Of a stretch of DNA of 53,759 nt, positions 17,517 through 25,881 are shown in pieces (position 1 is the stretch's first letter; each line of letters opens with the position of its first letter). The position numbers were made by a program, and so were the translations under genes. Under the pieces are notes generated by a model that saw nothing but the letters and a program-made list of their open reading frames with translations, was not told the DNA's origin and did not search any database. The stretch lies in NCBI GenBank assembly GCA_027065695.1, contig JAMONP010000008.1:1-53759 (forward strand), written 5' to 3'. This DNA comes from Desulfuromonadales bacterium. Lineage in GTDB: Bacteria > Desulfobacterota > Desulfuromonadia > Desulfuromonadales > BM103.

Positions 17517-18902
17517 ATGAATAAGTCACGTATTGCTTTGCTCGCCGGTTTGATGATGATTCTGCCAGCTCTGGCCCTGGCTGAAGATGCTCCGGTATCT
17601 GAGATGACCTACATCCTGAACACCTTTTCTTTCCTGATCATGGGTATTCTGGTCATGTGGATGGCCGCCGGTTTCGGTATGCTCGAAGCTGGCCTGGTTC
17701 GTTCCAAGAACGTTGCCACCATTTGCCTCAAGAATATCTCACTGTTCGGAATTGCCGGCATCCTCTTCTACCTCTGTGGTTACAATCTGATGTATGCCGG
17801 AGTTGATGGCGGTTTCATCGGCTCTTTCGGCCTCTGGGCTGCAGATGATGCTGCGGCACTGGCCGGCGATTATTCGGCTGGCTACTCAGCAGCTTCCGAC
17901 TGGTTCTTCCAGATGGTCTTCTGCGGTGCGGCCTGCTCGATCGTCTCCGGTTGTGTGGCTGAGCGTATCAAACTCTGGCCCTTCCTGCTCTTTTGCGCCA
18001 TTCTCACTGGCATCATCTACCCGATCCAGGGTTCCTGGGGCTGGGGCGGTGGCTGGCTTTCAGAAATGGGATTTGCCGATTACGCCGGTTCCACTATCGT
18101 TCACTCGGTCGGTGGCTGGGCAGCCCTGACCGGTGCCATTATTCTCGGTGCTCGTAAAGGCAAGTACGGCAAAGGTGGTCGAGTCAACCCTATGCCCGGC
18201 TCCAATATCCCTATGGCAACTCTCGGTACCTTCATCCTCTGGATGGGGTGGTACGGATTCAACGGAGGCTCGGTGCTTGCTCTCGGTGATGCTGCTTCTG
18301 TCATCGAAATGTCCAACGTTATCGCTAACACCAATCTGGCCGCCTGTGGTGGCATGATTGCTGCCATGGCCATGGTGCAAATCCTTTACAAAAAAGTTGA
18401 CGTTACCATGGGACTCAACGGTGCCCTGGCTGGTCTGGTTTCGATCACTGCTGGTCCCGCGACCCCATCACTTGGTGCTGCTATCCTGATTGGTGCTGTC
18501 GGTGGCGTGCTGGTTGTCCTGGCCGTTCCTTTCTTCGACAAGCTTAAAATTGACGATGTGGTCGGTGCTCTCTCGGTTCACCTGGTCTGCGGTATCTGGG
18601 GCACTATGGCCGTTCCTTTTACCGACGGTGAAGCCAGCTTCCTGACCCAGTTCATCGGTGTTGCCGCCACGGCTGCTTTTGTTCTGATTGCCTCTTCGAT
18701 CGTCTGGCTGGCCATCAAATACACCATCGGTATCCGCTGCAGTGAAGAAGATGAGTACCGTGGTCTCGATGTCTCTGAAATCGGCATGGAAGCTTATCCT
18801 GATTTCCAGACCGTACATCTCGGTGGTATGGGTGCTCCTGCTGGTTTTGGTAATGCGCCTGCTGCGGCACGTGTTGCAACAACACCGGTTCGTCAGAACT
18901 GA
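17517..18902 (+). CDS. amtB: Ammonium transporter
   Basis: Inner-membrane trimeric ammonium channel, 461 residues from ATG 17517 (AAGGAGAAAAAC upstream). Signal peptide about 1-22, then 11 helices. Family motifs: GMLEAGLVRSKNV, CGAACSIVSGCVAERIK, GSTIVHSVGGWAAL (pore His), GWYGFNGGS and GIWGTMAVP near the end. 35 bases after glnB, same transcript. Scavenges ammonium and, through PII docking, reports its entry; in organisms with DraT/DraG this also feeds nitrogenase switch-off. Confidence 0.96.
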   Translation: MNKSRIALLAGLMMILPALALAEDAPVSEMTYILNTFSFLIMGILVMWMAAGFGMLEAGLVRSKNVATICLKNISLFGIAGILFYLCGYNLMYAGVDGGFIGSFGLWAADDAAALAGDYSAGYSAASDWFFQMVFCGAACSIVSGCVAERIKLWPFLLFCAILTGIIYPIQGSWGWGGGWLSEMGFADYAGSTIVHSVGGWAALTGAIILGARKGKYGKGGRVNPMPGSNIPMATLGTFILWMGWYGFNGGSVLALGDAASVIEMSNVIANTNLAACGGMIAAMAMVQILYKKVDVTMGLNGALAGLVSITAGPATPSLGAAILIGAVGGVLVVLAVPFFDKLKIDDVVGALSVHLVCGIWGTMAVPFTDGEASFLTQFIGVAATAAFVLIASSIVWLAIKYTIGIRCSEEDEYRGLDVSEIGMEAYPDFQTVHLGGMGAPAGFGNAPAAARVATTPVRQN

Positions 18903-18912
18903 CAATAACTAT

Positions 18913-18947
18913 TAATTTCTGCAGGACCTTGTGTCCTGCAGAAATTA
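18913..18947. terminator. Terminator hairpin after amtB
   Basis: A perfect 15-base inverted repeat (TAATTTCTGCAGGAC at 18913-18927, complement at 18933-18947) with a five-base loop. The A/T ends make it look bidirectional. It separates amtB from the next repeat and operon. Confidence 0.8.
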
Positions 18948-18974
18948 AATTTATAAAAATATCATATTCTAATT

Positions 18975-19142
18975 CTAGCAGCCTGTCGGACTATCAATAA
19001 ACTGGTTGCAAATTAGCTTGTTTGGCCCATATTTCAGCGCCTTTTCGACCAATAGCTACGGCTATTACTCTCAAATGAGCCAAAATCTGGTCTCAAACAC
19101 CAAAATTTTCACTTCAGCCCTGATTGTCCGACAGACTGCTAG
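18975..19142 (-). repeat. Palindromic MITE-like element, copy B (inverted relative to copy A)
   Basis: 168 bases bounded by 17-base inverted ends with one mismatch (CTAGCAGCCTGTCGGAC at 18975 and its near complement at 19126-19142). The interior around 19024-19078 is the reverse complement of the interior of copy A. It lies 20 bases ahead of the ANTAR regulator start and, like copy A, keeps an open frame into that gene. Confidence 0.85.
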
Positions 19143-19161
19143 ACAGCAACAAGGAAGCTCA

Positions 19162-19725
19162 ATGAAAACTGCTCTAATTGTCGATGACGAACCCTTACTG
19201 CGGCGACAGGTCGCCAAGGTTTTAGCCGATTACGGTTTTGATTCTCTGTATGAGGCAGCTGACGGATCCCAGGCCGTCGCCATGGCTATCACACATAAGC
19301 CTTTGCTGACGGTCATGGATGTTTCCATGCCGGTTATGGATGGGATCAGTGCGGCAGACAAAATGAACCGTAATCCAAGCGGCGCCATTGTCTTGCTCAC
19401 CGGTAATACCGACAGCACGACGGTTGCAAAAGCACAAGAAGCTGGAGTTCATCATTACCTGATGAAACCTTTCCAGGAAGAACAACTGAAAATAACGGTT
19501 GATCTTGCCATCCATCAATTTATTGAGTTGTCAAATCTGCAGGATGAAATTGCTGCACTTAAAGAGAGTCTGGAAACCCGCAAACTCGTTGATCGTGCCA
19601 AAGGCCTGCTGACCAGACAAGGAATGAAAGAGCCTGAGGCGCACCGCAAAATTCAAAAGTTAGCCATGAATAAACGTAGAAGTCTGAAGGAAGTTGCGGA
19701 GGCAATCTTACTGATGGAAGGCTGA
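19162..19725 (+). CDS. gnfR: Response regulator with ANTAR RNA-binding domain, GnfR-like
   Basis: 187 residues. Start at ATG 19162, seven-base AAGGAAG SD; the longer frame from 19006 would translate the repeat. Receiver about 1-120 (LIVDDEPLLRRQ, VMDVSMPVMDG, LLTGNTDSTT, LMKPFQEE), then a coiled stretch and ANTAR about 130-187 (RKLVDRAKGLLTRQGMKEPEA, RRSLKEVAEAILLM). ANTAR proteins bind paired hexaloop hairpins and suppress terminators; matching hairpins are upstream of glnB, nifH, nifB and nifV in this window. Probably phosphorylated by the 15278 kinase. Heads an operon with draT and draG. Confidence 0.88.
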   Translation: MKTALIVDDEPLLRRQVAKVLADYGFDSLYEAADGSQAVAMAITHKPLLTVMDVSMPVMDGISAADKMNRNPSGAIVLLTGNTDSTTVAKAQEAGVHHYLMKPFQEEQLKITVDLAIHQFIELSNLQDEIAALKESLETRKLVDRAKGLLTRQGMKEPEAHRKIQKLAMNKRRSLKEVAEAILLMEG

Positions 19726-19732
19726 TCAGGAC

Positions 19733-20527
19733 GTGCGTGTAACTCTGATAAACCGTTGCAACTTACCCCCATGGTCAATTGCCTCGCGACATTACAATTG
19801 CCATCCACAGCGCCTGGAGATTCAAGGGGCCCAACACATAGGCCGACAATTATTTGCAGCGTTGGAGAAAATTGACGATTCAGAACTTCGTGGTGCACGA
19901 TTTCACGACTTTATGGATGTAAGATTTCAGCTGCATCAATGGGCACGGGAGGCTTCACGCAGCAGTCAAAAAAGTCTTAAAAACAGCTATCTCAGATTTT
20001 TGCGTGGTTGGTTATTTGACAGCAACTCCATAGAAGGTGCAGTCCTTAAAAGCTGGATTGAATCGCGACTTGGCCTGCCACCGACCTTTCATCATGAACC
20101 GATTGGCGACGTTCATTCGGAAGCCTATTTTCGTTACACAATTGATCGGATGAAGGGTTCGGAGCGGACCAGTGCCATTCTGTCGCAACTCGACCTGCTC
20201 TACGAATATGTCCAGTATGAACTGGAACGCCGATGCCCCGGGCAGATGCACATGACGCTCTACCGAGGTATCTACGACTTCGCTGAGCATCAGGTCATCG
20301 AACAGCTGGGAAAAAACCGCTATCTCTTGCGACTGAACAATCTGAATTCCTTCACCAATGATTTTGAACATGCCTGGGAGTTCGGTAACCGGGTGCTGGA
20401 GGCGCAGGTGCCATTGACCAAGATCTTCTTCATGGGTGGGCTCCTGCCACGATCGCTATTCAAGGGAGAGGGTGAGGTTTTGGTAATCGGCGGCGAGTTC
20501 GAGGTCAAAGTTCTCATCGGGGGATAA
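19733..20527 (+). CDS. draT: Dinitrogenase reductase ADP-ribosyltransferase
   Basis: Transfers ADP-ribose from NAD to an arginine of NifH (Arg104 in the NifH here), switching nitrogenase off when ammonium or darkness/energy limitation is sensed. 264 residues; GTG start seven bases after the gnfR stop. Family segments: LPPWSIASRHYNCHPQRLEI near the N-terminus, FDSNSIEGAVLKSWIESRLGL, MTLYRG with NNLNSFTNDFEHAWEFG, and a terminal EGEVLVIGGEFEV carrying the acidic catalytic region. Confidence 0.92.
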   Translation: MRVTLINRCNLPPWSIASRHYNCHPQRLEIQGAQHIGRQLFAALEKIDDSELRGARFHDFMDVRFQLHQWAREASRSSQKSLKNSYLRFLRGWLFDSNSIEGAVLKSWIESRLGLPPTFHHEPIGDVHSEAYFRYTIDRMKGSERTSAILSQLDLLYEYVQYELERRCPGQMHMTLYRGIYDFAEHQVIEQLGKNRYLLRLNNLNSFTNDFEHAWEFGNRVLEAQVPLTKIFFMGGLLPRSLFKGEGEVLVIGGEFEVKVLIGG

Positions 20528-20530
20528 CAG

Positions 20531-21442
20531 ATGAAATGTATTATCCCAGGACGCGAGTCCGTTCTCGAACGAGCCCGAGCGGCCTATCTGGGACTGGCAA
20601 TTGGTGATGCACTTGGTGCGACCACTGAGTTTATGACACCAAGTGAGATCAAGGCAACCTACAAGGTCCATCGCAAGATCACCGGTGGTGGTTGGCTCTA
20701 CCTCAAGCCAGGACAGGTCACCGACGATACCGAAATGTCGTTAGCTCTGGGTCAAGCATTACTCACCGCCAGGCAATGGCATTTGCAGGGAATCGCGGAC
20801 AATTTCCTTGCCTGGATGAAGAGCAAACCCGTTGATATCGGGGCGACTTGCAGGCGAGGCATCCGCGACTACATGCTCAAGGGACAGTTAGAGACCCCAC
20901 ACAATGAGTGGGATGCCGGCAACGGTGCCGCCATGCGTATGGCACCGGTCGCCTTGTTCACTCTGGGTAATAAAAGAGAAATGGTCCATTGTGCCAGGGA
21001 GCAGGCACACCTGACGCACAACCATCCCCTGTCCGATGCGACATGTATCGCTATCGGCGAAATGGTGCAGAAGGCGATCCTTGGTGGCGATCGGTTTGAA
21101 TTGCACGAAATCACCCGTAATCTGGTGGCTGAATATGGCACTTTTCGGTTCCATAACTATCGGGGCAACGCAACAGCCTATGTTGTTGATACCCTGCAGA
21201 CGGTCTTCCACCACCTGTTCACGACCGGTAGTTTCGAAGAGTGTCTGATCGGTGTGGTCAATCAAGGTGGGGATGCCGATACAACTGGTGCTATTGCCGG
21301 TATGATCGCTGGTGCATTTTATGGTCTGGATGCGATCCCGGCGCGCTGGGTGAGGAAATTGAAACGTGAAGTGAGAGAAGAGGTTGAGAGCCAGGCGGTT
21401 CAGTTGGTCAAGCTTTCTCCCTGGGGCGCTTTACACACGTAA
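20531..21442 (+). CDS. draG: ADP-ribosyl-dinitrogenase reductase glycohydrolase
   Basis: Removes ADP-ribose from NifH and reactivates nitrogenase; a binuclear-Mn enzyme regulated through PII and AmtB in studied bacteria. 303 residues. Metal-ligand motifs: GLAIGDALGA at the N-terminus, VTDDTEM around 65, and NQGGDADTTGAIAG around 245. Starts three bases after draT. Its pairing with draT and proximity to glnB-amtB give a complete post-translational switch. Confidence 0.95.
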   Translation: MKCIIPGRESVLERARAAYLGLAIGDALGATTEFMTPSEIKATYKVHRKITGGGWLYLKPGQVTDDTEMSLALGQALLTARQWHLQGIADNFLAWMKSKPVDIGATCRRGIRDYMLKGQLETPHNEWDAGNGAAMRMAPVALFTLGNKREMVHCAREQAHLTHNHPLSDATCIAIGEMVQKAILGGDRFELHEITRNLVAEYGTFRFHNYRGNATAYVVDTLQTVFHHLFTTGSFEECLIGVVNQGGDADTTGAIAGMIAGAFYGLDAIPARWVRKLKREVREEVESQAVQLVKLSPWGALHT

Positions 21443-21443
21443 G

Positions 21444-21480
21444 AGGACTGTCCCGGTCTCTCACGGGGCTGTCCCCGACT
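21444..21480. repeat. GGGACTGTCCC-type palindromic repeat (after draG)
   Basis: Two half-units, GGACTGTCCC and GGGGCTGTCCCC, joined by a GGTCTCTCAC spacer. Same family as copies at 27836, 28795, 29693, 31612, 34529 and 34707. Confidence 0.75.
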
Positions 21481-21520
21481 TTAGCTCACCACGGTCAACA
21501 CACAAATAGAAGGATGAGCC

Positions 21521-21763
21521 ATGAAAGAACAGATGACCGGGCTACCAATTTTATTCGTCGCAGAAAAGATGAACACCACCCCTTTGAATGTCCTCATGCA
21601 CATTAAACGCGGCATGCTTCAAGGAATCGAGAACGATGGCACCTGGGTGATCGACCGTCAAAGTCTCGAAACGCTGATGGCAAAAACCGGCGGCAGCAAG
21701 GCGGAGAATGTTTGCGCCGGTGGTTGTGCGAAGAAACACGCCTGTGGCGGCGGTTGTAGTTAA
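21521..21763 (+). CDS. Small nif-region protein with helix-turn-helix-like start and Cys-rich tail
   Basis: 80 residues. The first 55 (LPILFVAEKMNTTPLNVLMH, then GMLQGIENDGTWVIDRQSLE) resemble an excisionase/MerR-like winged fold in pattern. The tail CAGGCAKKHACGGGC carries four cysteines in a CX3C...CX3C arrangement that could bind a metal or Fe-S cluster. No established family recognised. Lies between draG and two further small genes on the same strand, so it probably serves nitrogen fixation. Confidence 0.72.
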   Translation: MKEQMTGLPILFVAEKMNTTPLNVLMHIKRGMLQGIENDGTWVIDRQSLETLMAKTGGSKAENVCAGGCAKKHACGGGCS

Positions 21764-21779
21764 AGGTGAGGTTGTAATC

Positions 21780-22118
21780 ATGAGTATCGAGATCAAACCA
21801 TCCGATCTTTATTATAAATATCTTCGCAATAAGGAGTTGCGCGACGAATCTAAGTTTAGAGGCAAACCGGATTCCAATCCTTACGATCGTGACGATCTCT
21901 ACGATGTGATTCCAATGCTTGAGGCGGTCATGGATGAACTCAATTGCCGAGATGACAATGTGCTGCACCGACTGGAAGAGTTGGCAGGTGATGAGATGCC
22001 GAAGTTCATCACCCGTCGTGAAGAAGTATTCGACTTTCTGGTTAACGTCATGGGTGAGATGTTGGGTATGAAAAACGGGACGCGAGAGGTGGGCCACGAA
22101 AGGTCGAACTGTGAGTGA
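21780..22118 (+). CDS. Small conserved-looking nif-region protein of unknown function
   Basis: 112 residues from ATG 21780 (AAAGGTGAGG upstream), 16 bases after the previous gene. Acidic and probably helical (PMLEAVMDELNCRDDNVLHR, VFDFLVNVMGEMLGM), no signal peptide, membrane segment or cysteine motif. I do not recognise the family. Its position in the gnfR-draT-draG series suggests a role linked to nitrogenase. Confidence 0.7.
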   Translation: MSIEIKPSDLYYKYLRNKELRDESKFRGKPDSNPYDRDDLYDVIPMLEAVMDELNCRDDNVLHRLEELAGDEMPKFITRREEVFDFLVNVMGEMLGMKNGTREVGHERSNCE

Positions 22119-22163
22119 AAGGACCATGTATGATCGTCGATGATCTTCGGGAGGAGTAGCGGT

Positions 22164-22592
22164 ATGCAAAGGGCGCAGAATGGTGATCGGGTCACCGTCC
22201 ATTATATTGGCACCCTCGACAACGGCCGGATTTTTGACCAACGTGATAGCGATCAGTCACTCTCCTTCACTATTGGTGGGGGGGAGGTTTTTACCGCTCT
22301 GGAGCAGGACATTATCGGTATGGCCGTTGGCGAAGTGAGGAATATTTGTCTCGCGGCTGAGCAGGCTTACGGTTCACGTCTCAACGAAAACCTGCTTAAA
22401 GTTTCATGCAAGATGCTCCCTGCTGATCGTGAGTTGCGTATCGGCCAGAAGTTGAGTGTCGAGTTGAGCGGCAACGAGCAGCGGGTGATGCGGATTTGCA
22501 ATATCGACCAGCAAGAGCTTTTGCTCGATGGCAACCATGATCTTGCAGGATGCGATCTGACTTTTGCTCTGCAACTAGTCAATATTGAGTAG
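22164..22592 (+). CDS. FKBP-type (SlyD-like) peptidyl-prolyl isomerase
   Basis: 142 residues from ATG 22164 after GGGAGGAG. FKBP core: NGDRVTVHYIGTLDNGRIFDQR, IGGGEVFTALEQDIIGM, EQAYGSRLNENLL, then the insert-in-flap region as in SlyD, without its His-rich metal tail. Cytosolic folding helper. PPIases accompany nitrogenase in some diazotrophs (NifM is one, of another family), so a role in nitrogenase maturation is plausible but inferred from position only. Confidence 0.88.
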   Translation: MQRAQNGDRVTVHYIGTLDNGRIFDQRDSDQSLSFTIGGGEVFTALEQDIIGMAVGEVRNICLAAEQAYGSRLNENLLKVSCKMLPADRELRIGQKLSVELSGNEQRVMRICNIDQQELLLDGNHDLAGCDLTFALQLVNIE

Positions 22593-22613
22593 TATGAACC
22601 TTTTGTACATCTT

Positions 22614-22877
22614 TTAAATCTTTGCAGGGAGTACCTGTTCTATTTCAATAGTCACTTTGTCATAAGAGCCATCTGGCATGTTGATAGTCAGATCAGCCAG
22701 CCATTTACCTTCACGACTGAAAAAGGCGATTCCTTTGTACTGGCCTTGTTTGCCTGTGGCTTTGAGCTTCGGGTTATTGGAACCCGTTGCAACATTGGGC
22801 ATATAGAGTGAACAGAAAATCAACGCACCAGAAACAGGCTCTCCACGTGAGTCCTTGAGCTTGAAGTGCTGAGCAAT
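22614..22877 (-). pseudogene. Remnant of a YtkA/FixH-like domain protein
   Basis: The minus frame is open from just after a TGA (22878-22880) and reads FKLKDSRGEPVSGALIF, then YMPNVATGSNNPKLKATGKQ, then GQYKGIAFFSREGKWLADLT, the beta-sandwich pattern of YtkA-like domains. No ATG, SD or signal peptide precedes it, while intact relatives are exported. A TTG at 22823 gives only 69 residues. Best read as a 5'-truncated gene; no function expected. Confidence 0.6.
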
Positions 22878-22979
22878 TCATTATCATCTCTGCCCAAAGA
22901 CTGCACAACTGTTGAGCATAATAAACGAGTACCAGGACTGATGTTTCTGTAAGTTGCTGTAAATGCTTGTTTTGTGTTG

Positions 22980-22996
22980 TTGGCACGCCTGATGCT
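22980..22996 (+). promoter_or_regulatory. Sigma-54 promoter of nifHDK
   Basis: TTGGCACGCCTGATGCTTT, GG at 22982-22983 and GC at 22994-22995, spacing ten. Transcription start near 23007, leaving a leader of about 340 bases. I do not see a NifA-type TGT-N10-ACA site upstream. Confidence 0.85.
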
Positions 22997-23057
22997 TTAG
23001 AAGGAGACGAGTGACGCGAAAAGCTCAAAGAAAAAAGCGGTACAATTAAAACCATAT

Positions 23058-23130
23058 TCAACACGTTGTTGTGTTGACCGATCGGCAATGAAGCCTGCGG
23101 AAGAAGACCAAGTCTCCTTTGCGGGCTTTT
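23058..23130 (+). terminator. nifH leader: tandem hexaloop hairpins overlapping an intrinsic terminator
   Basis: Hairpin 1 is TCAACAC-GTTGTT-GTGTTGA (23058-23077), six-base loop with G at 4. Hairpin 2 is GGC-AATGAA-GCC (23084-23095), loop A1/G4, identical to the nifV one. The GCC arm of hairpin 2 begins the terminator stem GCCTGC (23093-23098) that pairs with GCGGGC (23121-23126), enclosing AGAC/GTCT, followed by TTTT. Classic mutually exclusive antiterminator/terminator geometry for an ANTAR protein. Confidence 0.78.
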
Positions 23131-23192
23131 GTTGTTAAAGCGGATTTAAACCAAAACATAATCGCGGCACAATGGTTGCGCCGCCGGGCATT

Positions 23193-24223
<1,031 letters not shown>

Positions 24224-24227
24224 AACC

Positions 24228-24270
24228 CGGAACGAGGAACGCGGCCCGAGGAAAGATTTTCGCGTCCCTG
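24228..24270. repeat. GGAACGAGGAA...CGCGTCCC intergenic repeat, nifH-nifD
   Basis: GGAACGAGGAACGCGGCCC followed by GAGGAAAGATTTTCGCGTCCC, with weak self-complementarity between GGACGCG-type ends. A related unit in opposite orientation lies after nifK (27353-27388). Confidence 0.6.
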
Positions 24271-24289
24271 AAATACTGGAGGAATTTTC

Positions 24290-25732
24290 ATGGCTGAAAG
24301 AAAGCCCATCAAGGGCATCACAATAGAGAGTACCGAAAAACTGATCGCTGAAACTCTGGCAGAAATGCCGGAGAAGGCGCAGAAGAAACGTGCACCGCAC
24401 CTTGGCGCCAATGAGCCAAGCGCTTCTCCCTGTGCAGTAAAATCAAACAAGAAGGTCGTGCCAGGCATCATGAGTCAGCGTGGTTGCGCTTACGCCGGTG
24501 CCAAAGGGGTGGTCTGGGGGCCGATCCGTGACATGATCCACATTTCGCATGGCCCGGTTGGCTGCGGCGTTTACAGTTGGGGTACCCGGCGTAACCTGAT
24601 GCAGGGCATTCCTGGTGTCACCTCCTTCCCGATGGACTTTACTTCCGACTTTCAGGAGCGCGACATCGTCTACGGCGGCGATCTTAAGCTGGAAAAGTTG
24701 ATCCGCGAAGCAGATGAACTCTTCCCGCTCAACAAGGGGATGTCGGTACTCTCCGAATGTCCGGTCGGTCTGATCGGTGACGATATTAACTCCACCGCCA
24801 GGAAGATGGAGAAGGAGCTCGACAAGCTGGTCGTCCCCTGTAACTGCGAAGGTTTCCGCGGTGTCTCCCAGTCGCTCGGTCATCACATCTCCAACGATTC
24901 GATTCGCGATCATATCATCGGCAAGTTCAAGTTCAAGGAAGAAGCTGGCCCCTATGATATCGCCCTGATCGGCGACTACAACATCGGTGGTGACGTCTGG
25001 GCTGCCAAACCGATCCTTGAAGAGATCGGCCTCACCGTCAAGTCGGTCTGGACCGGTGATGGCGAAGTCGAAAAGATCGGTGCCACCCACTCGGTCAAAC
25101 TCAACCTGATCCACTGCTACCGCTCAATGAACTACATGTGCAAGGTGATGGAAGAGAAGTGGAACATCCCCTGGCTTGAGTACAACTTCTTCGGACCCAC
25201 CAAGATCGAAGAGAGCCTGCGTGCTATTGGTGAGATGTTCGACGACAAGATCAAGAAGAACGTTGAGAAGGTCATCAAGAAGTACAAGCCGGAAATGAAA
25301 TCCGTAGTCGATCAATACAAGCCGCGCCTCGACGGTAAGACCGCCATGCTCTTTGTCGGCGGCCTGCGCCCGCGGCACACCATCGGCGCTTATGAAGACC
25401 TCGGCATCCAGATCACCGGCGCTGGTTACGAGTTCGCCCACCAGGACGACTACGACCGTACCGCCCCGGAGATGGCCAAGGGCACGCTGATCTATGACGA
25501 CGTCTCCGAGTTCGAGCTGGAGAAATTCGTCGAAGAACTCAAACCTGACCTGGTCGGTAGTGGCATCAAGGAAAAGTATGTTTTCCAGAAAGCAGGTATC
25601 CCTTTCCGCCAGATGCACAGCTGGGATTACTCGGGGCCATATCATGGTTATGAGGGTTTCAAGATTTTTGCCCGAGATATTGATATGGCGATCAATTCGC
25701 CAACTTGGGATTTGGTCAAAAGTCCTTTTTAG
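24290..25732 (+). CDS. nifD: Nitrogenase molybdenum-iron protein alpha chain
   Basis: Carries FeMo-cofactor and half of the P-cluster. 480 residues. P-cluster region [18 protein letters not shown] and [11 protein letters not shown]; cofactor ligands are the Cys of [11 protein letters not shown] (Cys275 equivalent) and the His of [17 protein letters not shown] (His442 equivalent). These ligands and the sequence fit Mo-nitrogenase, not vanadium or iron-only types. SD CTGGAGGAATTTTC. Confidence 0.97.
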   Translation: MAERKPIKGITIESTEKLIAETLAEMPEKAQKKRAPHLGANEPSASPCAVKSNKKVVPGIMSQRGCAYAGAKGVVWGPIRDMIHISHGPVGCGVYSWGTRRNLMQGIPGVTSFPMDFTSDFQERDIVYGGDLKLEKLIREADELFPLNKGMSVLSECPVGLIGDDINSTARKMEKELDKLVVPCNCEGFRGVSQSLGHHISNDSIRDHIIGKFKFKEEAGPYDIALIGDYNIGGDVWAAKPILEEIGLTVKSVWTGDGEVEKIGATHSVKLNLIHCYRSMNYMCKVMEEKWNIPWLEYNFFGPTKIEESLRAIGEMFDDKIKKNVEKVIKKYKPEMKSVVDQYKPRLDGKTAMLFVGGLRPRHTIGAYEDLGIQITGAGYEFAHQDDYDRTAPEMAKGTLIYDDVSEFELEKFVEELKPDLVGSGIKEKYVFQKAGIPFRQMHSWDYSGPYHGYEGFKIFARDIDMAINSPTWDLVKSPF

Positions 25733-25740
25733 AGGCAAGG

Positions 25741-25850
25741 CCAATTGGACGCTGATTAACGCAGAAAAGAATGATTTAAAGCCTTCAACATAAACAATAT
25801 TCTTAAGCTTTAAAATCAGCGTTTATCAGCGTCCCATTAAGGTTTTGAAT
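25741..25850. repeat. Large imperfect inverted repeat between nifD and nifK
   Basis: GGACGCTGATTAACGC at 25747-25762 and its near complement at 25819-25834 (one mismatch), extended inward by GATTTAAAGC/GCTTTAAAATC. Without T-tract. It can fold as a long hairpin in nifHDK mRNA and could adjust the ratio of nifK to nifD expression (inference). Confidence 0.7.
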
Positions 25851-25881
25851 TGTCCTTCTTGTAAGGATAAAGGAGATAGAC

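Noticed and set aside
19006-19161. Longer N-terminus for the ANTAR regulator
   Set aside because: These 52 codons translate repeat copy B; MKTALIVDDE at 19162 with AAGGAAG is a normal receiver start.
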